DNA from: Ariolimax columbianus
Taxonomy: Eukaryota > Mollusca > Gastropoda > Stylommatophora > Arionidae
DNA: 64,000 nt
Reading direction: 5' to 3'
Assembly (NCBI GenBank): GCA_036924085.1
Contig: JAVGWX010000005.1
Coordinates: 98,472,172 to 98,536,171, forward strand
Below are positions 22,163-33,184 of the stretch, piece after piece. How positions within the stretch are numbered: position 1 is the first letter of the stretch; each line of letters starts with the position of its first letter. The notes beneath the pieces are model-generated. The model was not told the origin of the DNA. It saw only the letters and a list, made by a program, of their open reading frames with translations, and did not search any database. The position numbers and the translations under genes are program-made.

Positions 22163-22254
22163 AGTTAATACGTTTAGTAAACCTTATACGTTTAGTAAAC
22201 CTAATACGTTTAGTAAACCTAATACGTTTAGTAAACCTAATACGTTTAGTAAAT
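22163..22254. repeat. 18-bp minisatellite, 5 copies
   Basis: Unit TACGTTTAGTAAACCTAA. It continues the 166-codon plus frame (21780-22280) of the preceding array as hexapeptide NTFSKP repeats. Confidence 0.92.
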
Positions 22255-22640
22255 CGTGTTCAGTTTGTCTGTTACTGTAAAAGGAATACAATCGTCCGTT
22301 TATATTATATTGTTCGTTCTAAAAAGCCCACATATAAGTTATTTATTTTATTTAAGAAAAATGAATAAAAAACGTTCTTATTTTTATATAAAACAAAACA
22401 TATCCAATTCAATATATCTTGTACATAAAGAGTTGCAACGTACCAATCTAACATTGCTCTAAATTTGAAAGCAGTGGCCGCATTTTTTGTCATTTGTATT
22501 TGATCTCATAATTGCCTTTTTCTTGTTGTCAAATTACCCAGATGTGTTAGTGTTATTTCCTGCGTGACAATGGTGAATGTTAATAATTTGGTTCCTTTAT
22601 TTGTATAGCGGATTTTATTCTTTTCATATTTGACTGTTCC
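22255..22640. other. AT-rich unassigned sequence
   Basis: Nothing recognised. Confidence 0.35.
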
Positions 22641-22644
22641 GCTT

Positions 22645-23580
22645 GCGGCCATAGTTCAGCCAGAATCAGTTGGCGTTAGTTCCAATAGCAATAGTACGCT
22701 TAGGCTACCAGGGCCCGTCGCGTCGAATTATCATGCCCATGGCCACACTTCCCAGGCGGTCTATAGTTATGTTGGGGATGGGGCGATCTGTTTTAGCCAA
22801 GTGTTGCGAGGGCGGCCCCGAGGCCGTCGCCAGGATACGTGCCTGCCAGAGCCTCTCGTGGGCTGGGTCTTCCCAGGATAGGCGAAAAACGTGACCGGAG
22901 AGGGAGAGGCGACGGTGATCAATCTTTGAGACAATGCTTGCAAGTTGAGTACGTCGAACTACTTCACTGTTGGAAATCATGTCATGCCAGATGATTCCGA
23001 TGAGGAAGGCCTCAAGACGCTGCCGGTCCTGCTGTAGTAGTGTCCACTACTCGGAACCGTACAAGAGAATGGGGACAATGCAGGAGGAGTAAATACGATG
23101 CCTGGTCTCCAGGTAGAGTCTTAGCTGGGACGAGACTCTGTGGAGCGAGAGACTCTGTGGAGCGAGTGCACGGATGTAGCCGCTAGGCTTATCCTACGAG
23201 TGATGTCGTGACTGCTGCGTGTGTCAGAGGACTGCTTGCTGCCGATGTAGACAAAGTCCTCAGTTTCCCCCAACAGAGTTGTCGTTCACGGTGAAGCTCG
23301 GCGCAGAGGGGCCGCTGCTGAGGTTTTGATTTTCGTTTTCCTCCAGGAGATGTCCAAGCTTAGGTGGGTAGCCGATCGTTTCCGTGCCTGTAGGGGAGTC
23401 TACCAAGGTCTGAGAATCATGGCCCGGTAAGACGACGTCATCAGCGTAGACGATATCGGTTACCCGGGAGTGACCGACAAGGACCCCTGGTTGTGTGCAG
23501 AAGACTGTGTGAGGATCCAGTCCATGGCACAGCAGAAAAGTTTGACAAAATGTTAACGTGTATACGATACACAGTCGTGC
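22645..23580 (-). mobile_element. APE-type LINE, RT palm to C-terminus, decayed
   Basis: Minus strand holds the second half of a reverse transcriptase in two frames. VTDIVYADDVVLPG contains the catalytic YADD at 23437-23448, then comes NLSSGPSAPSFTVND, a broken middle and the C-terminal motif RRTQLASIV-RRLSLSGHVFRL at about 22860-22970. Frameshifts and stops separate these parts. A 17-bp GAGACTCTGTGGAGCGA duplication lies at about 23130-23165. Confidence 0.78.
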
Positions 23581-23756
23581 TGTTTTAAAAATATAAGTTT
23601 TGACCTTCAAATACGCTCAGTAAAAATAAATTACTGATTAGCTCGTGCACAAATTAGACAGTTTGTCGAGTGCGGAAAACAATCAAGGTCATTCATGTAA
23701 AACTGTAGTTCAGATAGAGGCGTTCCTCGATATTATAGTTTGTGGCTCGTTATTGT

Positions 23757-23850
23757 ACCAGGAGCGCGTGGCTGAATGGTTTCGAGGCCTGCCTGCCGAC
23801 AAGGAGGGCAGCGGTTCGAATCCTCGGTATGTTGTTTTTCTGTTGGGGGT
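23757..23850 (+). mobile_element. tRNA-derived SINE head (second type)
   Basis: GCGTGGCTGAATGGTTTCGA is an A-box-like segment and GCGGTTCGAATCCTCGG a good B box 43 nt later. The 5' GGAGCGC has no complementary 3' acceptor strand, so this is tRNA-like and not a tRNA gene. The family differs from the SINEs at 27862 and 51680. Confidence 0.55.
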
Positions 23851-24189
23851 GAAATAAACAATCATAGCCAGCACACAACGTGGTGACAGCAGTGGCGACG
23901 CGGCATGTAGTCTTCAGCCTTCAAAACCCTTCGACTACCCCAGCAATGGGAAAAAGTAGTATGACAGTTTGTTTTGTTTTTGTTGTTTTTTTTAATTGTA
24001 CCATTTAGTTGCTTTTTTAAAAGTGACATTGCTCTCAATTTCAAAATGAGTTTGAAATGTACAATTATAACAATGCAGAAGTTTACCGTTTTACTAGTTA
24101 AGTTTTTTCGCAGGGAATCTAAGATGGGTTATTTTTATATTGCGATACTCATGACCCAGAAAAACGAACGCAATTGACGCTTGGTCTGG

Positions 24190-25600
24190 ATAAATCTTCC
24201 TGTTAACGTTGCCATAAAACGAGAAATTTGAAACTGTTGACGAAAAATCAACTTGTTACTCTCCAGAAATTAAAATTAACAATGCAATCCGACTGCAGTA
24301 TTGACCTTTCCAAAAGTACTCTTTGGAACATTGTAAGAGCCACTGGCTTTACTTTAAGAACAATTTCAGGCGACAGGAATATTATATGTGAAAAGACGTA
24401 TTTGATTGCTGTCAGAAGCAAATACCTGGGAAAGATACGTGAACGATATAGGCAAGGGTGTGATATTGTATACCTGGAAGAATCCTGGGTCAATGCTCAC
24501 CAGACCTATGGTAAAGAATGGAAATCAGTTGACGGTGAACAGAAAAGACAAATTCCAAACAGCAAAGGGCAGCGCATTATATTAAGGTATGCCGAAAGCA
24601 GTGAAAAAGAACTTTTCCATGATGCTGAACTTATTTTCCAATAAAAAAGTACCCATGGTAGAGACTACCTCACTAAAATGAGTGGATGACGAATGATCTG
24701 CTTCCAGTTCTGGATAGACCGTCATGCCTAGTAAGGGATAATGCATCATATCACAATGCAGTATCAGAGGAAGATAAAGTGTCAACTGCATCAAATACAA
24801 AAGCTCAAATTCGGACATGCATAGTCCATGAAAATGTTAATTTCGACGACCCGTATTTGAAGCCCGAGTTGTTGCAGCTTGTGAGGAAAGCAAATAAGAC
24901 AAAAATGTATCATATTGACAAAATCATTCAAGAGTACGGTCAAACTTCTCTGAGACTAACGGTGAATCATGCACATCTAAACCCTATAGAGCCTTGGGGG
25001 GGGGGGGGGGGAGGGGGGGGGAAAGGGTCAAAGGACAAGTTGCCCAACAGAACAGGACATTTAAAATGTGGGATGTTGAAGTACTGACACGTGAGGAACT
25101 TTAAAATGTGTAATGTTGAAGTGCTGACACGTGAGGACATTTAAAATGTGTGGTGTTGAAGTGCTGACACGTGAGGACATTTAAAATGTGTGATGTTGAA
25201 GGGTTGACACGTGAGGACATTTAAAATGTGTGATGTTGAAGTGCTGACACGTGAGAACATTTAAAATGTGTGATGTTGAAGTGCTGACACGTGAGGACAT
25301 TTAAAATGTGTGATGTTGAAGTGCTGACACGTGAGGACATTTAAAATGTGTGATGTTGAAGTGCTGACACGTGAGGACATTTAAAATGTGTGATGTTGAA
25401 GTGCTGACACGTGAGGACATATAAAATGTGTGATGTTGAAGTGCTGACACGTGAGTACCTTTCAAAAATAGACATTTAGTTCTGGAAGAAGTTTGTTGAA
25501 CATGTCCTCTGGGAAGAAGATCAGTACTGGCAACGAGATGGATTACAATTTGTCCAGCCATTAACAATTATCAACCTCTTTGAATCGACAGATTTGGAAT
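24190..25600 (+). pseudogene. DDE transposase of the Tc1/mariner (IS630) superfamily, split by a minisatellite
   Basis: A plus frame at 24228-24644 contains STLWNIVRATGF (HTH-like), YLGKIRERYRQG and IVYLEESWVN. The last is the usual YLDE-TWVN motif with its first catalytic Asp changed to Glu. After a small frame break, 24686-25087 gives LVRDNASYHN (second Asp) and NHAHLNPIEPW (third acidic residue). A G-rich run (24997-25020) destroys the next few codons. The protein signal resumes as VKGQVAQQ and RTFKMWDVEVLTREE (25028-25105). A 40-bp array then breaks the frame, and past 25455 the family's C-terminus reappears (conceptual FVEHVLWEEDQYW). It catalysed cut-and-paste transposition in its ancestor and is dead now. 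Confidence 0.78.
25045..25455. repeat. 40-bp minisatellite born from transposase codons
   Basis: About 10 copies of TTAAAATGTGTGATGTTGAA plus GTGCTGACACGTGAGGACAT. The first copy is in frame with, and part of, the transposase coding sequence. Each unit contains the palindrome CACGTG. Since 40 is not a multiple of 3, expansion necessarily broke the gene. Confidence 0.93.
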
Positions 25601-26260
25601 GATTAATATCATCTTTGTGGACATACTGATTAACAGACTTTGATAAATTAGAGTATGTTTATCAAAACAATTAAGTGTGGAAGTGATACAACATTGGGGT
25701 CTAATGATTTTTACGAGTGTACATAAAGGGCAATAAAAACAATCAATTTATCTATCAAGACATTAAGGAGATACGCCTGTGAGCAAAATACGACGAGAAA
25801 TTAAACTTTGTTAATTAAAATTTTTTAATTTAATGCCATTTCTTTGCAATGGCCCTAAAAGATCAAAGGAATTCGCCGATGTGCACAATTTTTAACATCT
25901 ATGAACTAAAAAATATCAATGTTTTAGCGTCATGGATATTCTAAGCTGCATGTGAAAAATAATTTGGCTCTGACATGCAGTTTAGTAGAAAATTGCTTCG
26001 CACTTTGTTTATGAATTAAAAGACGGATTATAGCTTTGATATAAAATGAAAGAATTTCTCAGCAATGAATTTCATTCTGTCTTTGTAAGTGTTATCAGCA
26101 TTTCTTAAACATGCATGAACGGAACACACTACAAACGGTAATTTAAAGTCACGTAGTCCAACAAACATGATAAAAATGTCAACAACGAAATTTAGTGCGA
26201 AAATAAATATTAAGCATTAATTCAATAAGCATGTAAACAAAATGGGGCCGTTATAGCAGA
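25601..26260. other. AT-rich, probably non-coding flank of the DDE transposon
   Basis: No frame or repeat stands out, and terminal inverted repeats of the transposon were not found. Confidence 0.35.
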
Positions 26261-26264
26261 AACA

Positions 26265-26830
26265 AGGTCCAAAACAGAAGCGGTTCGAATTCCAGAATGA
26301 TTGAGTCACCTCTAGTCGCGTATTAAGTAAGATCAATCTCATAATCCTAATGGAGACGGGTGATAAACTCGGAGGTCCTGTGTACACGCATTGCCCATAT
26401 AAAAGTCCTTGGCAGTTGAAAATCTAAAAGAGAAGTATGTAAGCCACTGTCGGTACAAAATTGTCAAACTTCTTCTTTCGTTCGCTTTAAAATATTGTCT
26501 ATATCTGCAATGTTGTCTCTTGTATAAACGTCACTGTCTTTTGTAGTTCACATACAGGTCCATAAAGTGTCTCTTCCAGTGCTGTTTCTATGGGCCAGTG
26601 AGATTTTCTCTGAATATTATATTCCGGGCAGTTCTGTAGTATGTGCTCTGCTGTCTGTGGTGCTTGTCCGCATGGTTAAGTTGCCAATCTTCATTTGTGT
26701 GTTCATGTGGCTGCGGAGTCGGTTGTGTCCTGTTCTAAGGCGAATGTCAAACAATAAGGTAATTCCTCTCTTAGCCACTTATCTTCCCCTAGTCCAAGAA
26801 GGATACAGGAGGTGACATTGCAACAAGTAA
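26265..26830 (+). mobile_element. tRNA-derived SINE, interrupted by a LINE fragment
   Basis: The head carries a B box GGTTCGAATTCC at about 26281. The body GTCCTGTGTACACGCATTG and CCTTGGCAGTTGAAAATC runs to 26469 and aligns by eye with 41520-41600. The tail, TTCCCCTAGTCCAAGAAGG to AGGATACAGG, resumes at 26753. In between is a minus-strand LINE piece bounded by TGTCAAAC at 26462-26469 and 26745-26752. Confidence 0.7.
26470..26744 (-). mobile_element. LINE 3' fragment (cysteine-rich C-terminus)
   Basis: In shifting minus frames it reads LRTGHNRLRSHM, then a motif like CGQ-TAEHILQNCPEYN, typical of the zinc-knuckle region after RNase H in some LINEs and related in kind to 1210-1262. It is flanked by the 8-bp repeat TGTCAAAC, so it is probably a 5'-truncated retrotransposition into the SINE. 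Confidence 0.68.
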
Positions 26831-26964
26831 ATATACAAAAACTGATTTTTTTTCGTTATTAGCATATATTTATACTCGGACTCGTTTGTTTTTGTTTTGC
26901 TTTCTTGTCGGATTTGGCTATCTCACAATTCGATGGATCACTATTCTCCACGTTTACTGTTTCA

Positions 26965-27900
26965 CAATGAGGCTCAGTGATCTCTAGGCGAGGTATCCGT
27001 CTCGGGTGAGGCTCAGTGATCTCTAGGTGATGTGTCCGTCTCGGGTGAGGCTCAGTGATCTCTAGGTGAGGTGTCCGTCTCGAGTGAGGCTCAGTGATCT
27101 CTATTTGAGGTGTCCGTCTCGGGTGAGGCTCAGTGATCTCTAGGTGAGGTGTCCGTCTTGGGTGAGGCTCAGTGATCTCTAGGTGAGGTTCCGTCTCGGG
27201 TGAGGCTCAGTGATCCCCATTGAGGTGTCCGTCTCGGGTGAGGCTCAGTGATCTCTAGGTGAGGTGTCCGTCTTGGGTGAGGCTCAGTGATCTCTAGGTG
27301 AGGTTCCGTCTCGGGTGAGGCTCAGTGATCTCGATGTGAGGTGTCCGTCTCGGGTGAGGCTCAGTGATCCCCATTGAGGTGTCCGTCTCGGGTGAGGCTC
27401 AGTGATCTCTTGGCGAGGTGTCCGTCTCGGGTGAGGCTCAGTGATCTTGTTGTGAAGTTCCGTGTCGGGTGAGGCTCAGTGATCTCGATGTGAGGTGTCC
27501 GTCTCGGGTGAGGCTCAGTGATCTCGATGTGAGGTTCCGTCTCGGGTGAGGCTCAGTGATCTCTAGGTGAGGTGTCCGTCTCGGGTGAGGCTCAGTGATC
27601 TCGATGTGAGGTGTCCGTCTCGGGTGAGGCTCAGTGATCCCCATGTGAGGTGTCCGTCTCGGGTGAGGCTCAGTGATCTCTAGGTGAGGTGTCCGTCTCG
27701 GGTGAGTCTCAGTGATCTCGATGTGAGGTGTCCGTCTCAGGTGAGGCTCAGTGATCTCTAGTCGAGGTGACCGTCTCGGGTGAGGCTCAGTGATCTCGAT
27801 CTGAGGTGTCCGTCTCGGGTGAGGCTCAGTGATCTCGATGTGAGGTGTCTGTCTCGGGTGAAGCTCAGTGATCTCGATGTGAGGTGTCCGTCTCGGGTGC
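26965..27900 (+). repeat. 39-bp minisatellite derived from a SINE tRNA head, ~24 copies
   Basis: Unit GGTGAGGCTCAGTGATCTCT plus AGGTGAGGTGTCCGTCTCGG, with deletion and point variants. The last unit runs without a break into GTGCCGGATGTTGCGGTTTG and the SINE at 27862-28235. The unit matches the A-box half of SINE heads elsewhere (8948 minus, GGGGCTCAGTGGTCACGAGG; about 51955 minus). Confidence 0.92.
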
Positions 27901-28235
27901 CGGATGTTGCGGTTTGGATCACGGTGGAGACCGGCATTTTTTCACGTGTATCTTCTAGTAAAGGTTCCCCTGATCTTTGGGTAGTGAAATCGGACTACCG
28001 TGTACAGTGTCTCACATGTTAAAAATCCATTGGCAGTAAGAAATCGAAAATACTAGACCTAATTCCCGCTACTCGGACACAATTCAAAAATTCTAGTTAA
28101 AATTCAATCCAAATTATTTGTACCTTCTTCCAGGCCTAGTAAACCGCAGAAAGTTTTTAAATACTTTCTACGTATAGCCGAAGCTTTTGATTACCTGGCA
28201 ACAGATATTAACATGCCTGTTTGAATACCAGAAGT
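27862..28235 (+). mobile_element. tRNA-derived SINE, near complete
   Basis: It begins in the last 39-bp unit (A-box-like GGCTCAGTGATCTCGATGTG). A diverged B box follows in GCGGTTTGGATCACGGTGG (about 27910), then the body ACCGTGTACAGTGTCTCACA and the tail CTTCTTCCAGGCCTAGTAAA, TATAGCCGAAGC, CCTGGCAACAG and TGTTTGAATACCAG. Confidence 0.75.
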
Positions 28236-28590
28236 TTCAAAAATGTAATCTTTCCCAATCTTAAGAACTTCACTGAAGATGACATCAACTAATTTTTTAA
28301 TGAACAAAGCATTTTAAACTGACACATTTCTTGCTCCTTACGAACGCGACGTCGTTACAGGTGCTTTGACAATAGTTTCTCCCGCTGCAAGGAAGATTTC
28401 AGTAGCAAACTCGGACGGCAAATATCCGCGAATTCAACCGGAATTCAATTGAAACGTGGCCACTGTCCTGAACAAAAGAAAATATAAAGAAACTACGTTT
28501 TTCTGTAAGAAATTTTGAACGATTTCTACACGACCCGTCACAATCTGATAGGTTAACAGGTCGTGCTAGTAGAGGCTGTGCACACAATGT
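28236..28590. other. unassigned sequence
   Basis: No gene or element recognised. Confidence 0.35.
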
Positions 28591-28594
28591 CAAC

Positions 28595-28960
28595 TCTCGA
28601 GGTTATTGAGAGGTTTACTCTCTAGGTTATTTGGAGGTTTACTCTCTAGGTTATTGGGAGGTTTACTCTCTAGGTTATTGGGAGGTTTACTCTCTAGGTT
28701 ATTGGGAGGTTTACTCTCGAGGTAATTGGGAGGTTTACTCTCTAGGTTATTGGGAGGTTTACTCTCTAGGTTATTGGGAGGTTTACTCTCTAGGTTATTG
28801 GGAGGTTTACTCTCTAGGTTATTGGGAGGTTTACTCTCTAGGTTATTGGGAGGTTTACTCTCTAGGTTATTGGGAGGTTTACTCTCTAGGTTATTGGGAG
28901 GTTTACTCTCTAGCTTATTGGGAGGTTTACTCTCTAGGTTATTGGGAGGTTTATTCAAAT
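28595..28960. repeat. 24-bp minisatellite, ~15 copies
   Basis: Unit GGAGGTTTACTCTCTAGGTTATTG in short form, very homogeneous. Being 8 codons, it keeps frames open on both strands (EVYSLGYW on plus, KPPNNLES on minus). I see no promoter or other coding evidence around it. Confidence 0.94.
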
Positions 28961-29520
28961 AAGAGAAGTAGAAGTCCAGCACACGGACAACACTCAAGTT
29001 AAATTAAATAAAAACTTATGAAAAGAGCCTGCTACATGAAGCTTCGGATCCATGATAGCAGGAATACACATATTTGTTTGAAAAGAAAACAAATATTCAA
29101 AGTTGCCCAAGTATAAAACGTATTACGTATAACAGAATACACTTGAGACAATATATTTTTGAAATAAATGTTCACAAATATTTGTTTTTCAAGGATTTCC
29201 TAAACAGCACAACCGCCTGGAGGACTCCGGTCCACCTTCATCTGCACGCTAGGGATGGGAAGACACCTACAACAAACCGGCACTTTACGTCCTTTTCAGG
29301 GCGCACAATGAGCAAATCTACTTATGGGCATTCAACAACAACGGTTTAAGTCGTAAAACCGAACGATCACAGCTGAACAGTAAAGTACAGAAACTAATTG
29401 ATAGTGTAAATAGGCCTTGCCAAGTACGTACATATCACAATTAAATTAGTATATAGATAGATATAGTATAACTATATCAGATCAGGTTCATCTTCTCGCT
29501 CCAGGTAAAGCATAAGACCA
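28961..29520. other. AT-rich unassigned sequence
   Basis: A 91-codon plus frame (29074-29349) has no features. Confidence 0.35.
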
Positions 29521-29522
29521 CT

Positions 29523-30190
29523 ACTAAGGGACCTAGGGTTTATAATAGATCATACAGGTAAAGTGAGTAAGTCCAGGTAGCACTAAATAAGGCATATGCA
29601 ATGTTAGGTATGATAAAAAACATATTAAACATTGGAGCAAGGAAGTGATAGTCGAGCTGTATAAAGCATTAGTTAGGCATAGATTGAAGTACTGTGCACA
29701 GGTGTGAAGTCTTTATCTTAGAGGGGATATAAACATTATGGAAAGGATTAAAAAAGGGCGACAAAGCTGATGGATTTAGAATTACAGTTATGAGAAAAGA
29801 GAAAAACCGGCCTACAGTGTCTAGAAAAGAGAATAATTCGAGTTGACCTAATACAGGTTTATAAGATAATCAAAAGAACGGATAAATTAGACTATAACAA
29901 GGTTTTTTTTCAAAATACAGCCACCTACAACAACAATAGGGCATAGCTACAAATTAACTAAAGAAAGGTCCAGATTTGATATTAGGAAATATTTTTTTTA
30001 TTCAGAGAGGGATGAATGCTCAGAATTCCTTACCATAAGAAGTAGTGGAAGCAGGGACAATTAATGCATTTAAGAATAGATTGAATTCTCACAGCTTTTA
30101 GAGCAAGGAAATCTAAATGAAACTGGTTGTTTACAGACTCTGCAGAGTCTTCTAAACCAGTATAAAGACGTTAAGTTAAGTTAAGCTTAG
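29523..30190 (+). mobile_element. CR1-like LINE, 3' fragment
   Basis: Starts at GGGACCTAGGGTTTATAATA, the same segment as 37365-37380 of the better CR1 copy, and runs through indels to ACAGACTCTGCAGAGTCTTC and a GTTAAGTTAAG tail at about 30185. Confidence 0.85.
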
Positions 30191-30364
30191 TTACTACGTT
30201 TGGTACCTTTATAGGAATCCTATATTGGAGAATTTCTTTTAACATTTCCAATAGTCATGTTTTTACTTAATGAGGTTACCAGCCCAATACACACCCCTCT
30301 TGAGTAGCCATTTATCATTACAAGAAAGCTAGATAAGTCACATTCTTATCAGCCAGTGTACAAC

Positions 30365-30472
30365 GGGGGTGCATGTGTAAGTAAATATGTGTGTATGTAA
30401 ATATGTGTGCATATAAATATGTGTGTGCATGTGTGTGTATGTGTGTGTATGTGTGGGGGGGGGGGGGCACGT
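30365..30472. repeat. TGTGTATG-rich microsatellite ending in poly-G
   Basis: Interrupted TGTGTATGTAAATATG units followed by a run of about 13 G. Confidence 0.9.
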
Positions 30473-30474
30473 TG

Positions 30475-31075
30475 GTACGAGGGTAGCTTCGAAACAAATG
30501 GCTCATATTGTATCCCATGAAAACCACAACAGATACAAAGAACACAATAATACTGCTTGGTCGAGCACCTTTTTTACCTACAGAAAAATATTTTAAAACA
30601 TGGTTACCACCCTTGGCCAAACATTTCCTTCAACGATGAACAAGAGTTGTCGAGGTCGTAACAACCTTCCCCAGCGGATGTGACCCACTGTTTCACAGGT
30701 GCGATAACTGGGCAGTTGCTAGGAAAATTGTGCTCACGCAGACCATATCTTATCAGTCCGAACAGATGGAAGTCAGAAGGCTCTAAATCCGGACTATACG
30801 ATGGTTATGGTTAGGATAGTCTAGCGAAGATTAGCAATGTGCTCCGCGGCCTTTAAACTGGTATAGGGGCCTGGCATTATCGTGATGCAAGAGACAGGTT
30901 ATTCTCTTCTCTGGCCTGACCCTGAAAATTAGAGCCTTCATCTTTGTTAGCATTGCGATGTAGGGATCAGAGTTGATTTTTCCGTGTTCCAGGGAATCCA
31001 GAAAAATTACCTCTATCTTGTTCCAAAAGACAGTACAATCCCTATGTGAACCAGTCATAAGACACTAATTCCAGT
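30475..31075 (-). pseudogene. mariner transposase, central and C-terminal fragment
   Basis: Minus frame at 30831-31058 reads GSHRDCTVFWNKIEVIFLDS, EHGKINSDPYI and LLHHDNARPLYQ, the mariner block with the second catalytic Asp (HDNARP). Beyond a stop the decayed C-terminus continues (VRI-SLLTSICSD in place of the usual DLEPSDFHLF region) to about 30475. There GTACGAGGGTAGCTTCGAAA may be the terminal inverted repeat. The N-terminus is absent. Confidence 0.8.
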
Positions 31076-32250
31076 GTGGTCCAGTCATGAGACACCGATC
31101 CTAATGCGATTCGGTCATGAGACACTAATCCCCGTGTGCCTTAGTCATGACACACCAATCTATGTAGCCCAGTCATCATACATCAATCCCAGTGTGGTCT
31201 GGTCATGAGACATCAATCCCAATGTGGTCCAGTCATGAGACATCAATACCAATGTGGTCTAGTCATGAGACACCAATCCCAATGTGGTCCAGTCATGAGA
31301 CATCAATCCCAATGTGGTCCAGTCATGAGACATCAATACCAATGTGGTCCAGTCATGAGACATCAATCCCAATGTGGTCCAGTCATGAGACATCAATCCC
31401 AATGTGGTCCAGTCATGAGACTTCAATCCCAATGTGGTCCAGTCATGAGACATAAATCCCAGTGTGATCCCTTCAAGATATGAGACACCAATCACACAGT
31501 TGTTCAGTAAAGAGACACGAATTCCAATGTGGTCCAGTCAAGTCATAAGACACCAATCCCACTGGTCCAGTCAAGTCATGAGACTCTATTCCCAGTGTGG
31601 TTCAGTCAAGTCATGAGAAACCAATCTTTGTGTGGCCCAGTCATGAGACATCAATCAAGTATGGCCCAGTCATGAGACATCAATCCCAGTGTGGCCCAGT
31701 CATGATACATCAATCCCAGTGGGGCCCAGCATGATACATCAATCCCAGTGTGGCCCAGTCATGATACATCAATCCCAGTGTGGCCCAGTCATGATTTATC
31801 AATCACAGTGTGGCCCAGTCATGAGACATCAATCCCAGTGTGGCCCAGCCATGAGACATCAATCCCAGTGTGGCCCAGTCATGAGACATCAATCCCAATG
31901 TGGTCCAGTCATGAGACATCAATCCTAGTGTGGCCCAGTCATGAGACATCAATCCCAGTGGTGTGGCCCAGTCATGAGACATCAATCCCAATGTGGTCCA
32001 GTCATGAGACATCAATCAAGTATGGCCCAGTCAAGAGACATAAATCCCAGTGTGGGCCAGTCATGAGACATAAATCCCAATGTGGTCCAGTCATGAGACA
32101 TCAATCCCAGTGTGGCCCAGTCATGAGACATCAATCCCAGTGTGGCCCAGTCATGAGACATCAATCAAGTATGGCCCAGTCATGAGACATCAATCCCAGT
32201 GTGGCCCAGTCATGAGACATCAATCCCAGTGTGGCCCAGTCATGAAACAT
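31060..32250. repeat. 30-bp minisatellite, ~38 copies
   Basis: Unit AGTCATGAGACATCAATCCC plus AATGTGGTCC or AGTGTGGCCC. The two variants are grouped: AATGTGGTCC to the left, AGTGTGGCCC to the right, with mixed units between. There are irregular spacers at 31480-31680. Since 30 is 10 codons, HETSIPMWSS-type frames arise without implying a gene. It abuts the mariner fragment. Confidence 0.93.
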
Positions 32251-33030
32251 AATTTGTTGAACTTTGAATTGTGTACTCGCAGCAGGAATGGATTAGAAGA
32301 TATTATTCTTTCTTGTCTGGCGACAGCCTGCAATACAGCCAATCAGTCTGTCTATTCAAACGTATTTGATCCGTGAATTATATGAAACTACATTTACACT
32401 CTGGAAAGCGACACACAAGATCTGGACACCTGGAAAGCCGTCGCTCATCATTGCGTTCAGCCATCTCTATCGCCTGATGTTTCTTAAAATGTTTCAACTG
32501 AAGTTCATTTTTTTTAATGATTCTGTACATAGATCTTTCAGAGGTGTATATTTAACGAGCAATTTGACGCGGTTAAGATGTGTTTACGAACGTCCGTCTT
32601 GACTTTGCATAAGCTGGTAAATAGCACTGTTATATTCCCTCTGTGGAAGCCTGTACCGTTTTGACGTTTAACAATGTCGGTTTGGTCAATATTTCACAAA
32701 ATGTATCTGTTCGTCTAAAGTTCACACTATGTTTGGAAACTGCTTAAGCAGCCGTTTCGCAAAACAGTATTTGTTTTCGCGAAGAAGGATCGCTGCTTTC
32801 TCTTCTTCAGCAAACGCTATTTTGCATCAGACCAATTACAATTGTGTGTAACGCCACCTTGAATGCGTCAAATTCGTGGCGCGAAATGCTGTATTTGAGA
32901 CTCGGAATGAAAAAAGAGATATATCAGGTACTTCACGGCCGAGTATTTAACAAATTATTTAAAGGTCTTGGATTTCTCGATCTCGCAGGCTATGTGTGTA
33001 TATATGTTTAGGGCCACTATACCTCCATGC
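32251..33030. other. unassigned sequence
   Basis: No recognised element; the two ~80-98 codon frames run out of the array and are featureless. Confidence 0.35.
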
Positions 33031-33034
33031 ATGT

Positions 33035-33155
33035 TGTAAGAGACAACAGAAGAGAGTTGTGCATGGTGCTAGGACCTCATCGTGTAAAACAAATGACTAT
33101 AAAAAGCATAGCGAAAGCACATGCAGTCTCACTAACCGAGGGCAACTGTGGTGAT
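33035..33155 (+). repeat. dispersed repeat, copy 1
   Basis: Shares GTGCATGGTGCTAGGACCTC and CAACTGTGGTGATGGC with 48318-48455, at moderate divergence. Family unknown. Confidence 0.5.
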
Positions 33156-33184
33156 GGCCCTTCATTTAGCGTCGATTCTAACAT

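Noticed and set aside
23757..23850. Functional tRNA gene
   Set aside because: A and B boxes are present, but the acceptor and T stems do not pair; better read as a SINE head. Same reasoning for 19525-19605, 51680-51955 and 62280-62375.
26965..27900. CRISPR array
   Set aside because: Units are contiguous tandem repeats without unique spacers, and the window is eukaryotic. The same applies to all other arrays here.
28590..29002. Octapeptide-repeat proteins on both strands
   Set aside because: A 24-bp unit without stops explains them; no start context or flanking exons.
31192..32376. Decapeptide-repeat protein (HETSIPMWSS)
   Set aside because: A 30-bp unit keeps phases open on both strands; variants and irregular spacers break frames and nothing else suggests a gene.
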